In this document: one piece after another, positions 19,197 to 29,604 of the stretch
How the letters are laid out: each line of letters begins with the position of its first letter
Position numbering within the stretch: the stretch's first letter is position 1
Assembly: GCF_025370935.1 (NCBI RefSeq)
Contig: NC_133482.1
Location: forward strand, 16,702,852 to 16,766,851
Direction: 5' to 3'
Length of the DNA stretch: 64,000 nucleotides
Origin: Choristoneura fumiferana
Taxonomy: Eukaryota > Arthropoda > Insecta > Lepidoptera > Tortricidae
Notes under the pieces: generated by a model
The model's database searches: none
What the model saw: the letters and a program-made list of their open reading frames with translations, nothing else
Told to the model about the DNA's origin: nothing
Translations under genes and position numbers: made by a program

Positions 19197-19320
19197 TATA
19201 TCCGTGCAAAATTACAGCTTTTGTAGCACTGAGCAAAGCCGCGGACGGATGGACGGACAGACAGACATGGCGAAACTTTAAGGGTTCCGTTTTTGCTATT
19301 TTGGCTACGGAACCCTAAAA
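19197..19320 (+). repeat. Retroposon 3' end (GGTTCCGTTTTT / ACGGAACCCTAAAAA)
   Basis: GGACGGATGGACGGACAGAC, then TAAGGGTTCCGTTTTTGC and TGGCTACGGAACCCTAAAAA: a very common insect retroposon end whose last part folds on itself. Confidence 0.7.
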
Positions 19321-19798
19321 ATGACCAACTTGCTTCCTTGCTTTGTATAGATACTTATCTAATATCTTCTTTTTTGGCTGAAAGTTATTTTTGTTCAAGT
19401 AAATGCAGTGATTTTTTCCTAAAGCTTTATAACTCAGTAACTTATGCGACTGGCAATGTTACCGGTACAACTTTTCGTGTTTGTCGCTTGTCTTAGCAGC
19501 AAACTTAAAATAAAGTTGAAACCACTGTCTTAATAGCGTGTTTAAAAATAAAGTAGTTTTTTTTTGTTTATAAATTTCAACTTTTCACCAATGTTCTTTA
19601 ATGTAATACAGGGTGCAGTCTAATAGCGATATACAGCGTGTTACTTTAGTGCTGTGGAGCGATATTAAAGTAAATTATTTAATGTTTAGTATAAACTACC
19701 ACATTTACTAATTTTTACTAATTACTTTTGCCTTTACTTTTCATATGTCATCATGTACATATACAACAGTCAGCAGTAGAAGTGGATAAGTGGTAACA
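19321..19798. other. No features seen
   Basis: AT-rich sequence. ORF 19293-19496 begins in the repeat end and has no domain. Confidence 0.4.
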
Positions 19799-19857
19799 GT
19801 ACTCAAAATGATCTACATGATTCTACTATATGAGAGTGTTTTAGTACATTACTGTAG

Positions 19858-20214
19858 AGGCCGGGAAGTATGGGGTTGCCGGCCAAGCAGATATAGATGG
19901 CCGAGCGTAGCGACCCACGTTCCGGCCGAGGCATGTATAGTGCTTTTCTTAAACATGACATGAAATAAAATAAAAATAATAAAAAAACAAGAAATGAAGC
20001 TGGCGGGACGCTAGTCTGGTCGCCCTGTTGTGTGGCTGTTGGCGCGGCGGCTGCGGGCGGTGGTGCTGGCGCCGGGCAAGGGCCGCAGAGCTTGCGATGA
20101 AACAAAAGACGGCCAGCGGCCGGGAAGTTTGTATGAAATCTCTTTGCAGGCCGCTAGAGTGACCGCGCGCCGGCAGCCGAGAAGCCGCGCCTGCAGTGCG
20201 ATACTTCCCGGCCT
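19858..20214. mobile_element. GC-rich element with AGGCCGGGAAGTAT inverted ends
   Basis: AGGCCGGGAAGTAT (19858-19871) is perfectly inverted as ATACTTCCCGGCCT (20201-20214). The interior is strongly GC-rich (GGCGCGGCGGCTGCGGGCGG), unlike its AT-rich surroundings. Outside it, CTCAAAATGATC on the left and GATCATTTTGAA on the right form a second, outer inverted pair, so it may be nested in another palindrome. The ORFs on both strands (19803-20105, 20030-20341) follow from the GC content. Confidence 0.6.
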
Positions 20215-20596
20215 ATTATTTGTAACACAACGTCAATACTTCATGTCATGTTTGAGAAATGATCATTTTGAACACCAAAACCGCTCGTCTAAATATTTTC
20301 CACACAAGAAAGCTAACGTGAGCATGTTCAAAAAAACTTAATGCTAAGAAAGTAGAAAAAGCGACAAGTTATAGTTCCACAGTTCACGTTTAAGCCTCGG
20401 AAGTTCCACGGATGATACCAACTTTATAATTTATGCAGTCTAACTAACCAACGTGTTGAATTACTTCAACTGGAATACAAAAGATAAGTTTCTTTGGAAC
20501 AAAATGTTTTATGTTCATTTGACTTGGAAACGGGGAGTTATACTGGCTGGTATCACCTAATAATGTTTAGGAAATAGCGGTTAGTGCTGCCTAATT
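20215..20596. other. No features seen
   Basis: AT-rich sequence, apart from the outer inverted piece near 20259-20280. Confidence 0.4.
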
Positions 20597-20818
20597 TTTG
20601 ACCCCCGACGCAAAAAGGGGGTTTTAAAAGTTTGACGCCAAAGTCTGTTTGTCTGTGGCATCGCAGCTCTCAAACGGATGGACTAATTTCACTGTGTTTT
20701 TTTTACATGAAAAGGAGTTTCCTTGTGGTAATTGTGAGCTGTGTTTCATTAGAATGAGTTCAGCCATTTTTGACACATTGGACTTTGAAATGTCAATTAT
20801 GGGGGTTTCCTTTGCCTA
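20597..20818 (+). repeat. CCGACGCAAAAAG-family retroposon
   Basis: TTTTTGACCCCCGACGCAAA, GTTTGTCTGTGGCATCGCAG, CAAACGGATGGACTAATTTC, and the end TTGGACTTTGAAATGTCA then GGGGGTTTCC. Copies: 5821 (minus), 38309 and 49359. Confidence 0.75.
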
Positions 20819-20889
20819 GCAGTGGGACTCTTTAATGGACTAACGAAAAAAAACGTGCTAAAATACATTATTAACATCCACAATTTGAG

Positions 20890-20985
20890 CACAAACGTTC
20901 GTATTTTTCACACAAATTCGAATCCGGGACCTCAATCATTGTAGTCAGCTTCTCAAACCACTTGACTAGCCGATCGTCTATAGTA
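20890..20985 (-). repeat. SINE family B-like head, minus, decayed
   Basis: AACGTTCGTATTTTTCACAC, then ATTCGAATCCGGGACCTCAA (B-box complement) and CTCAAACCACTTGACTAGCC (A-box complement). Confidence 0.6.
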
Positions 20986-21057
20986 TAGACTCTACACCTT
21001 TACGGCGAAGGAAAAAATCCTGAAAAATTTGCACATACCTGCGAACTGTGAATAATT

Positions 21058-21210
21058 CATCAATCATCATCATCCCAGCCCCAACTGTTGGACACATGCC
21101 TCCTCCGAATTCCCCAATACGAATAAAGCGTATGTGTAGTTCCCGATTCGCTCTGGGCCTGCGTTGCAGTTACACCCCATGCCCTTTCATTATGAGAGGA
21201 GGCTGGCATG
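21058..21210. repeat. Head-to-head SINE family A fragments
   Basis: The first half (ATCATCATCATCCCAGCC, ATGCCTCCTCC) is the minus-strand tail. The second half (GTAGTTCCCGATTCGCTCTG, CATTATGAGAGGAGGCTGGC) is plus-strand body. Two fragments of one family are therefore joined in opposite orientation. Confidence 0.55.
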
Positions 21211-21299
21211 CTGTGAGACATAATTTGTCTAGAAATTTGTCTAAAGTAGTGGAAGTATTCGTATTTTCAGACCAGACAATATTTTCCCGGACAAAGTAG

Positions 21300-21711
21300 T
21301 TTATTCAGACTCGTGATAAGTTGAAGGCTTTGATACTAAAAATGAGCTTCTTTAAAAAATGGCGACGAATTTTAAGAAACTTGTTGGAGAAAATATAGGC
21401 ACTATTTTTTTAGGTTTTATCCGAGGAATAATAACCGGAACTTAATTAATGTAGCCATACTGTCCGTTTATATAATCCAATCTTCTGTAACTTAAAATTT
21501 ATTTATTTATTATTCAACTTGTTTACACGGCATTACAGCGAGCCAATACGCGGAAATCGTTAAAAAACTTTAAAAGCGAAAAATTCTTCGTCACGTTTTC
21601 AATTATTTCAACTAAAGCATTGAAAGTGACATTTTATGAATCTAAATTTAAAACGAAAGCCTTTAACAACTGACTCTAAAGAGTCACAGAATATTCTTTA
21701 ATATTTATTCA
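21300..21711. other. No features seen
   Basis: AT-rich sequence. Confidence 0.4.
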
Positions 21712-21790
21712 TCATCATGCATCATCATCAGCCCAACCCATATACGTCCCACTGTTGAGCATACTGGGCACAAGCCACCTCCCTAGTATC
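21712..21790 (-). repeat. SINE family A tail, minus, decayed
   Basis: CATCATGCATCATCATCAGC, then CCCATATACGTCCCACTGTT and GGGCACAAGCCACCTCCC. Confidence 0.6.
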
Positions 21791-21835
21791 TACTCACTCC
21801 TGCACTCCTTAATCGAGAATATAGGTAATAATCAC

Positions 21836-22050
21836 ACACACACACACACACACACAAAATCACGCCTGTATTCCCAAATGGGGTAGGCTGAGCACACGAA
21901 ACGTTACCGCTTCGGAGGCACTTTTAGCAATTTTAGGTTTTAAGTTGGAAAAAAACGGTACAATGGTGACAGGTTGCTACCCTGCCGCCTACGGTATACC
22001 TTAACCTATATCCTCAGTAGCCTCTTACGTCACACACGGAAGAAATCAAG
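21836..22050. repeat. CA-repeat-linked interspersed repeat, copy 2
   Basis: A 20-bp (AC)n run followed by ATCACGCCTGTATTCCCAAA, GAAACGTTACCGCTTCGGAG, AAACGGTACAATGGTGACAG and CGCCTACGGTATACCTTAAC: the same order as at 8535. Confidence 0.75.
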
Positions 22051-23128
22051 ACTCCAAATAACTCCTCATTTTGATTTAGATTTCATTCAATTTCTGGAAG
22101 GTCTAAATTAAAACGGTGCATTATTTTGACTTTGTATACTCTTACATTAAATACATAGCTTTTGTCGACAGCGCTCTAGCTTTATAAATAAGGCCCATAA
22201 TCCATCGCACCACATACGCACGGCCGACAAAGCTTGATAAACTTAAAGCTTATAACAATAATGGAACTTCACAATCTATTACAACAAACAGAACTTTAGT
22301 TATATATCCTCCCGTAGTCGTGAAGTTGGAAGAATATGTTTAGAAAGGGATGAAGTCAGTTTACAAGCGGTTAGCGACGAGGATGTCAGTTGAAACTTTA
22401 ACGAGCTTAAAATTAAATTAAATTAAACTCAAGGTATAAGAAATAATTTAATGAAACGAATTGGCTTAATGAATTGGATTGGATTTTAAAGTGGTTTTCG
22501 ATTATTTGTTAGAGTTCCTCTATTTAGAAATAGAGATAACCAAAAAACTATATCAGAATCTTCTGCTATTTTTTACAGAAGTGTCCACAAAAATGAGACG
22601 GTTGAAATGCTTGAATAATGACCCAGTTATTATTGTAGCTAGTAACATATTAATTGATGAGGTATAGCATCGGAATGCACGGGCATTGATATACACATCG
22701 CAATGCAAGTCTGTGTAAGTCAAATCAAGCTATAATTAATATCTGTTGATCGCATCTCCGCAGCATCCCATGGCTGTTTTGATATTATAGTCATAATATA
22801 ATGCTTTATTTGTCTGTAATTCTCGTGCAAAGTTGACATTTTTATTGTCAACTTTTGAGCTCCTGTAATTCTGACATTACACATTGATATGAAAATCTAA
22901 AAAACCACAGGCATAAATAAATACGTCTAGTCCATACTCACAAAATTTCATCTATTTCTGTTGCCTAGTTTTCAAATGAGACCGGGACTACGTTTGTATG
23001 GAGAATGGAACGAAGAGAAGCTCTTAAGCGTACCTTTATAAACCCAAAAATTACGCAATATTTGCCGAAGCAAGAGATATCCACATAGTTTCTTCAGAAA
23101 GCGACGGAGATGCTAAACTCTCAATCTA
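22051..23128. other. No features seen
   Basis: AT-rich stretch of about 1 kb. ORF 22479-22667 has no recognisable domain. Confidence 0.4.
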
Positions 23129-23252
23129 AAGCCGAGTTTAGACTTGCAAGAAAAATCGTGCAAGTTGCATTACATTGCGAGGCCGTAAAGCCAACGAGTT
23201 TGTAATGTAATGCAACTTGCACGATTTTTCTTGCAAGTCTAAACTGGGCTTA
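23129..23252. mobile_element. Hairpin MITE E
   Basis: Left AAGCCGAGTTTAGACTTGCA with AGAAAAATCGTGCAAGTTGC; right GCAACTTGCACGATTTTTCT with TGCAAGTCTAAACTGGGCTT. The stem is about 50 bp and nearly perfect, around a GCGAGGCCGTAAAGCC loop. Confidence 0.85.
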
Positions 23253-23619
23253 ATTCAACGTCAAGTAAACTGCCATCAATAAAGGATTAAATGCTAAACA
23301 CAAAACACGTGTAAGTGTCACCAAAAAACAGTGACAAGACAAAATATTAGCCGCACGCACAAAAACAATTAAAATAATCACAACACCTGAAGACAAATAA
23401 GCCTCTCTACGGAATAACAAATGTTGATTGCCTCACGACAAAATTACTTCAGCCAACGGAATTAGGTACTTAACAATAAATTACAGCAAACATGTAGCAA
23501 AGTTATCTATTGTCACAACTTGGTCTCAGTTTGAGATGTTTATTTGTTTAAATATTAGCTGAGTTATTTTACTAGCATTACGACATGAGAAAAAATACCG
23601 TGTCACTACGACTTAGCAA
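23253..23619. other. No features seen
   Basis: AT-rich sequence. Confidence 0.4.
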
Positions 23620-23762
23620 TCTCCTCACCACCGACATCTGCAACACCATATTGCAAAGCCAACCTAGACACCTCACGTGCCAGTAGTTTCACCGGCTGTC
23701 TTACTCTCCACGCCGTGTCTAGCGAGCCAATTTGCACAAGGTCCTACCACCTGCAAAATACC
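23620..23762 (+). repeat. GGTCCTACCACC-family repeat, partial
   Basis: CATCTGCAACACCATATTGC, AGTTTCACCGGCTGTCTTAC, then a deletion to TTGCACAAGGTCCTACCACC. Confidence 0.7.
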
Positions 23763-23917
23763 GTTTGCCAAAAATAATAACAATCTTTTCTTAAATTTAC
23801 TCCAAATGACCTACCACAGAACTAATAAAACTTGTTTAATGGGTAGACAACGGATAAAATCCATAGGAAGCTACTTAATTAAATATTGGACTGGGCTTGC
23901 CAGATGGTTTGAAAACA

Positions 23918-24105
23918 TTAACATCATCATCACCCTATCGACCTGAATACTCCCACTGCTGGGCAGTCTTAAGGCTGGAAACAGTGCTCGAACGACGGTC
24001 AGCGCTGACCGTCGGTCAGCGTAGCTATATCTATGCAAATCTATGAAAGCGCGCACAGCTACGCTGACCGTACGCGCGTGATTTGGTGGTCGGTCGAGCA
24101 TTCAT
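23918..24105. repeat. LINE tail joined to a GC-rich hairpin element
   Basis: AACATCATCATCACCCTATC then CTCCCACTGCTGGGCAGTC is a LINE or SINE tail (minus). It breaks at 23969 into TTAAGGCTGGAAACAGTG. Inside, GGTCAGCGTAGCTATATC pairs with AGCTACGCTGACC, giving a hairpin. The right terminus is unclear. Confidence 0.5.
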
Positions 24106-24777
24106 CGTTTTTGAGATATTTGGCATCAAAGTTGAACAATTTTAGGCCAAAAACTGGTTTTCTGGCCATAAATTTTGTTTTAATTAGTTTCAACCGATAG
24201 CCGTTTAACTTATAATTCTATCTGTAGTGCAAAAATAGGAGATACGATTCAAAACTTGTCAAAAATCGATGAAAACTTCGGGTAGCCCCTTAAAGAGTAA
24301 TTGTATTGTATTGTATCATCTACCACCAAGAGCATTATTATACTACCTACCTTTAAAAGGAATTCCACATGAGACGTTAGCTTAGCTCCCGTTTCCCTTA
24401 TTATTCCGGGCCACATTAAATAAATTCCAAGACATAACACATCAATTGTCATCCCTAATCCTTCTAGGCCGTGACGTCACAATACGTTAAGGCTCGTGAG
24501 TATTCATTGTATAGAGCACAATACACTAGGGTTGTGCTTTGTGGCGGACACGGAACGGTTATGTAAGCCGAAACGTGGAGTGTTCCGTGACTATTTTCAC
24601 GTTCATATCGGCTTTGTGGACTGGATGTATCCGTGAATTGTATAAAGATGGAGTCTTAGCTATTTTGAGTTGGAAACTGTGCTTCTTGACGCCTTTACAG
24701 ACTAAGAAGTTAGATATGCCTTCGGAGTGAAAAACTAATATTTTTAGACGCTAAGGGACGGTATTTAGAAAGTAGTG
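24106..24777. other. No clear features
   Basis: Includes a short ATTGT pentanucleotide run (about 24300-24316), as in LINE tails. ORFs on both strands lack domains. Confidence 0.35.
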
Positions 24778-24870
24778 CCATCTCTTTATATCTGGTGGGA
24801 AGCAATCACCTATGCCCATAGACACCTGTCAACACGGGGGTATCGCAGGTGCGTTGCCGGCCCTTTAAAG
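24778..24870 (+). repeat. Dispersed repeat fragment (GGGTATCGCAGGTGCG)
   Basis: TCTGGTGGGAAGCAATCACC, then CAACACGGGGGTATCGCAGG and TGCGTTGCCGGCCCTTTAAA. Complement of the family at 18058. Confidence 0.6.
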
Positions 24871-25084
24871 ACTGATAGGCTCGTTTTTTTAAAGATCATT
24901 ATTGCCAACTTTTCTGTCGCTGCCATGATTCCAAATGAGTGCGCTCATGTTTGGACTTCACACATTTTCGCGCGGTCAAAGTATGGTAAGGGCGTCTCTA
25001 AACTTTTAAATCTTGGTTACAGATTGCATTATTTTACGAACAAAGATCTCCCCCTTAGAACGCCTACTATAGAGACACAATAAC

Positions 25085-25345
25085 TTATTGAATTAGACGT
25101 TACTTTGCTCAACCGCGACCTTATGATGGCTAAGTTTAAACAAGATATGAAAGAAAGAAAGAAAGAAAAGAAAGAAAGATTTATTTTGACTCCACCACCT
25201 ACAATAATAAAATAGATAAGACTAAAACTGGTGTTGGTGATATGCGTGTTCATGCAGTTCCTCCACCTCCACACTGTACGAACACACACAAATCACACAA
25301 ACTCTTGCAAACGTAGCTAGTTCATTTACAGAGACTCAAATACAC
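25085..25345 (-). repeat. Retroposon 3' region with a (GAAA)n tract
   Basis: AGACGTTACTTTGCTCAACC and CGCGACCTTATGATGGCTAA, a GAAA run (25149-25180), then GCGTGTTCATGCAGTTCCTC and GAACACACACAAATCACACA. The same block occurs at 39925 and 51020 (minus) and 56554 (plus). Confidence 0.65.
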
Positions 25346-26286
25346 ACACATACTCACAATTTTTTTCATTTACCATATTAGTAGGATTTATGCACAATAT
25401 TTTGGTTAAAACACTCAAAAAACACCTATATCACTCATTTAACCCTTCCCGCGCTGCAAAATTGCGACGTCCCATAAAGTAAATACCTCGCCGATTTATC
25501 AGGGGTCTATTTACACGGGGCAAAAACTCCGTGGGGCAAACGCATCAGTTCGACGGTTTTAATTTATTGCCCCCAGTGGATCGCCGGACATGAGTGGGGT
25601 GAGAATAACCAACTTATGGCTTATCGTTTACATTTAAGATGAAATGGACGTGTGTTCCGATGCTCTGACGGTATTTCACCCGTCGATTTCTACGTTAGGG
25701 AAAATGCGGCAGTCGGACGGTTAAACGCGCTTGTTGCTTTTGAGTTGTCTTTATTTCTTCTTCTCTTTTAAAATATGGCTTTTCTGTCCTAATTAATAGG
25801 ACAATTTCGCCAGTGTCAAGGTAAACTCTCTTTGAGAGGGACGTTGTACGGTGGTTGTAGTTTTTTGCAACTTGATAGTAAAATTCCAGAAACCACGTGG
25901 AGACAACTTGCGCATTAAAAAATGTCAGACACGGGAGCAATACAGAATTTTGTGATCACTGTTCACTGTTAAGGTTAATCGCCGCATCAAAACAACACAC
26001 TCTTAAAACACTATCAAAATTATACTTCAACTAGCCAATGAAACAGAAATAGCAAAATTAGATATTGTCTATACATCCGCCTTGTTCGAGTGCTACAAAA
26101 CGAATCCTCGTTGTCTTTATTTAGAATTGAGGGTTGATAATGAAGTTGACATTGAAATTTAAGATACAGATCGATTCACAAGAGTTGGCACGAATGGATG
26201 GAACGAAAGTAATGTCACTAGACATTTTTGTAGCAAAATGATAGATGCATGTCACTTTCATATTTGTGTTAAGTGTATTAACACAG
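25346..26286. other. No features seen
   Basis: About 940 bp without recognised repeats. A slightly GC-rich portion at 25450-25720 holds minus ORF 25695-25940, without a domain. Confidence 0.4.
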
Positions 26287-26416
26287 AGGGGCTACTACGA
26301 AACTCGAAAATTGAAGTTCGCATCGTACCGTCCCTTTCACTCGCGTATTAAATGACGTAAGCGTGAGCGGGACGGCAACATACGAAGTTCGAGTTTTGCA
26401 CTTCGGAGTATAGGGC
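26287..26416. mobile_element. Hairpin MITE C, copy 1
   Basis: Left GGGGCTACTACGAAACTCGA, right CGAAGTTCGAGTTTTGCAC. The right terminus has drifted (GGAGTATAGGGCC in place of GTAGTAGCCCT). Confidence 0.75.
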
Positions 26417-26456
26417 CAGATACTTTCATTCACTCATTCAATCCTGCGTGCCAGAA

Positions 26457-26584
26457 GGGCTACTACGAAATTCGAAAGTCGAAGTTCGTATCGTACCATC
26501 TCTCTCACTCTCGTATTAAATAGTATTAGCGTCTTCGGGACGGTGCGATATGAACTTCGATTTTCGAATTTCGTAGTAGCCTTG
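26457..26584. mobile_element. Hairpin MITE C, copy 2
   Basis: Left GGGCTACTACGAAATTCGAA, right TTCGAATTTCGTAGTAGCC. It lies only 40 bp from copy 1, in the same arrangement. Confidence 0.8.
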
Positions 26585-27340
26585 TAATTGTGTAAGTTGT
26601 GGTTACAGAATTTAAAAACCAATTTTTTACCACTTCTTGGTATCCGATTGAGCTGAAATTTTTCAAGAAAGAAAATTAGATTCAGAGAAAAAAAGAGTTA
26701 CCTTTGACAAACAATAAACTACATATGACAAACATTACGTTCTGATTTTCAACAAAATTATACGAGCCGATAATGGATCCGAAAAAAATAAAAGTTAATA
26801 TTTTAAAATGCCTATTGCAAATCTCTCAAATGATGCCCTCTTTTTACTGCCAATAAATTAATTCCCATCCCATGTCCCATTAACAGCGAAAAATAGCGAC
26901 AGAGTGCTAACAATCACTCTATAGGGAACTCTATACACGATTTATGTATTAAATAATGTATTTTGTCTGTTGCAGGTGAGGCAGTGCTTTCGCGTTTTAA
27001 CATTAAGGTAAATGGGATTTTTAATTAAGTTTGTTTGATGGGACTGAACCTTTAAACTACAGTAAGGAAGTATTGGTACTTCATTGCCACTTTGTTAGGT
27101 ACCAATTGTCAAGCGCATTACTATATTACAAACAGTATTACAAATGAAACGGATACAAAATTCAGACCTATTGTCAAGAAGACATTAATATCTAAGGCGT
27201 ATTATAAAGTTAATGATTATAGCATGGACAGGGATATTTGGAAATAATTCCGATCCGCATTCCGCTTCAAAATAGCGAACCTACTGTGTTAAAAATAAAG
27301 TTGTGTTAAATACTTGTGATGTATATAATAGTATAGATAT
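26585..27340. other. No features seen
   Basis: AT-rich sequence. Confidence 0.4.
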
Positions 27341-27374
27341 CATTTAATAATATTGTAAATCTGTTAAAAAAATA

Positions 27375-27712
27375 CAGCGTGTATTTTTGATACTACCTCA
27401 AACTGTAACCAGCCGAAGATGTAAGTGCTGTGAACCGATAACAAATTGTTAATTTAAACTTAAATACCAGAGCGTAATTAATTTTAGAAATAATTGATAC
27501 GAGAGAGAAACGATTTGTGACAGCTGTCACGTCAACAGGTGCGATGTTTTGAATAAAAACAAAGCAGTATCACGTAGTGATACATTGCTTGCTAATTAAT
27601 TTTGTAAGGAAAATAATAAGTCAATTTTTTTACTAAAATATAATAAAATGTGATTATTAGGGCCTTCACTAACTACCCTTACAGTTTGAGGTAATATCAA
27701 AAATACACGCTG
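27375..27712. mobile_element. TIR element inserted in the LINE tail (TA duplication)
   Basis: CAGCGTGTATTTTTGATACT at the left is inverted as AATATCAAAAATACACGCTG at the right; pairing continues through ACCTCAAACTGTAA / TTACAGTTTGAGGT. TA lies on both sides and only one TATA-containing site exists in the unoccupied relative at 5441. 338 bp, no ORF. Fits a Tc1/mariner-type non-autonomous element. Confidence 0.85.
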
Positions 27713-27796
27713 TATACCTCGTTGAGTTTCTTGCCGGATTCTTCTCAACAGAGGCTTTTCCGAACCGATGGTAGATTTTTTTGACATTCATAAGTG

Positions 27797-28301
27797 AAAC
27801 TACCGTGAGACTCACTCATATTAAATGATATTCTTTCGAAAGAATGACTTATCTGTTACATAAAAATGTCTTAGAGTACCTCGTCCTAATACGGACTCAT
27901 AAAACTGTTTCATGTCCTTTTACTCGTAGAAGATTATGCTTCAATGCATTTATACGTAGAGCTTGTAAAACCTACAATAATTCATTTTCGAATTAGATAT
28001 ATTCACCTTTCTCTTAAAGGTTTAAAGCTGCCCTGCTAAATTATTGTTTAATAGGACATTTATATAATTCTTTGTACGTGTTACTCTACTGTATAATTTA
28101 ATAGTGGCATATTTGCTGGTTATGTTTCGTTAGTCTTATTTTCTTAAGTTTTTTTTTTCTATAGGTACCGTTTTTTGCCCAAATAAACATTAAACATTGT
28201 AATGGATAACTCACGTCTTAAACCGAGTTTAGCTCGACATGTTTCGGGCTATTTCGTAAACTCGGTTTAAACGTGAGTTATCCGTTACAATATCATTTAA
28301 T
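27797..28301 (-). mobile_element. Foldback retroposon in the LINE tail, 11-bp duplication
   Basis: In minus orientation it begins AAACTACCGTGAGACTCACT (the complement of the family's right extension). It resumes at GGATAACTCACGTCTTAAAC and ends CCGTTACAATATCATTTAA. ATTCATAAGTG is duplicated at 27786-27796 and 28302-28312. Between 27832 and about 28195 there is unrelated sequence ending CCCAAATAAACATTAAACAT, which looks like a further insertion. Confidence 0.75.
27832..28195 (+). repeat. Unclassified insertion inside the foldback retroposon
   Basis: About 360 bp not present in the other copies of the foldback family. It ends in AATAAACATTAAACAT, like a polyadenylated retroposon tail. No ORF. 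Confidence 0.45.
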
Positions 28302-28360
28302 ATTCATAAGTGCTTGTTATAGCCTAAATTGAATAAAGATATTTTAAATTTGACGCATGA

Positions 28361-29256
28361 AAAACAATTTATCTATATTCCCACGAGCACATATTCAGAC
28401 AGGGTAATCAAAACGCACTAACGCACGGAACACAGTTGCGACTCATATATTACGTGTCTAAAGTCCATAAACGTCATAATCTTAAAACCATTCATCCTCA
28501 ACTTTAGCATCGTAAAGAGAAAATAATTCTATTCCGTTAGGAAGCGGCATTATGGACCCATATGCTGGGAGTCGTAATTTATTTTCAGTTTTATTATCAC
28601 TCAAAATTTCCTTTCGGATACACGCGGGTATAATCTTATGAGAAGTTCGAGTTCTACATTATCTTCATGACGAGCGGCGGTGGGGCAAAAGTTGAGATTA
28701 TAGCGGCTAATATGATTTTTATTGTTCATTACTATCCAACAAGTACAAGTTCACTTTTATTTAAATCCTAATTCAATAGCGGGGTCTATGATTCCTAACC
28801 CAAAGCTTAATTAAGATGGTATGGGAAATATTGAGAGTTGCATGCCGTACATTGCCGTCTGAGAACGAGCATTTCTTAAGTTATATGCGTGAATCCCGTT
28901 AATGTAAAGCCCATGTTTTAAGCCTGCAAGAAAATCAACATAAAAATGCTTTATTAACCTCTCCACACCGCTACTAAGTAAACGAAGTGACGTGCTCTGT
29001 ACGCCACAGAAAAACCAGCGCCAATCAACTTGATTTTTAATTATATTGCAGAAGGATTAATTTCGAGTTGAATGTTGGTCCGTGGCGTGTGAGGCATTCC
29101 ATTAACTGACTGGGGCGGTGAAGAGGTTAAATGAACTTGTGCTTTTTAAAGTACATTTGACCAGGGTTATTATTACTGTTAATTTGTTTTGTATAAAGTA
29201 AGCGAGATCTCACGAGTTAACTGACTATGCACAGTTAACCCATTAAAAACAGTATA
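28361..29256. other. No features seen
   Basis: About 900 bp of AT-rich sequence without recognised elements. Confidence 0.4.
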
Positions 29257-29604
29257 CCGGGTGTGGTCTGTAATACGAGCAAAAAATTAAAACATAGATC
29301 GTCCTCGTCAAACTGAATAACATTCGTTCAGCGACTTTTAAAAATAACGGAGTCTTTGAATTTTCCTTTTTTCATAACAAATTAAATATTGCTACCAATG
29401 TACGCCATCCTAGAACCCAACTGACATCGCCTGTCACCCTACAATAATCAAGCATTTTGCTTAACATTGCTTCTTCGAATAAACTTAAAAGTGTAATAAA
29501 AATTAAAAACTAATTATTTTTAAAAGTTGCTGAACTAATTCTGTTCAGTTTGAGGAGTATGATCCATGTTTTAATTATTTGCTCATATTACAGGCCACAC
29601 CCGG
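29257..29604. mobile_element. TIR element with ~90-bp inverted ends, TA duplication
   Basis: CCGGGTGTGGTCTGTAATAC at the left is inverted as GTATTACAGGCCACACCCGG-like sequence at the right (exact right end CAGGCCACACCCGG). The arms continue through AATTAAAACAT and AACTGAA...GTTCAG to TTTTAAAAATAA. Flanked by TA on both sides (29255-29256, 29605-29606). 348 bp, non-coding. Confidence 0.85.

Larger units (their letters stand above)
27341..28360 (+). repeat. LINE 3' tail broken by two insertions
   Basis: The LINE tail reads GTAAATCTGTTAAAAAAA (27355-27372), resumes at TACCTCGTTGAGTTTCTTGC (27715) to GACATTCATAAGTG (27796), and resumes again at TTCATAAGTGCTTGTTATAG (28303), ending TTGAATAAAGATATTTTAAA. 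The uninterrupted order is shown by the minus-strand relative at 5441. A TIR element and a foldback retroposon account for the breaks. Confidence 0.8.

Noticed and set aside
19803..20341. 100-codon ORFs on both strands
   Set aside because: They follow from the GC-rich palindromic element. The Pro/Ala/Arg-rich translations have no domain.
25140..25182. Regular GAAA repeats, considered as a CRISPR or regulatory array
   Set aside because: Simple microsatellite linked to a retroposon tail; there are no spacers. The same applies to the AATC, TTCT and AC runs.
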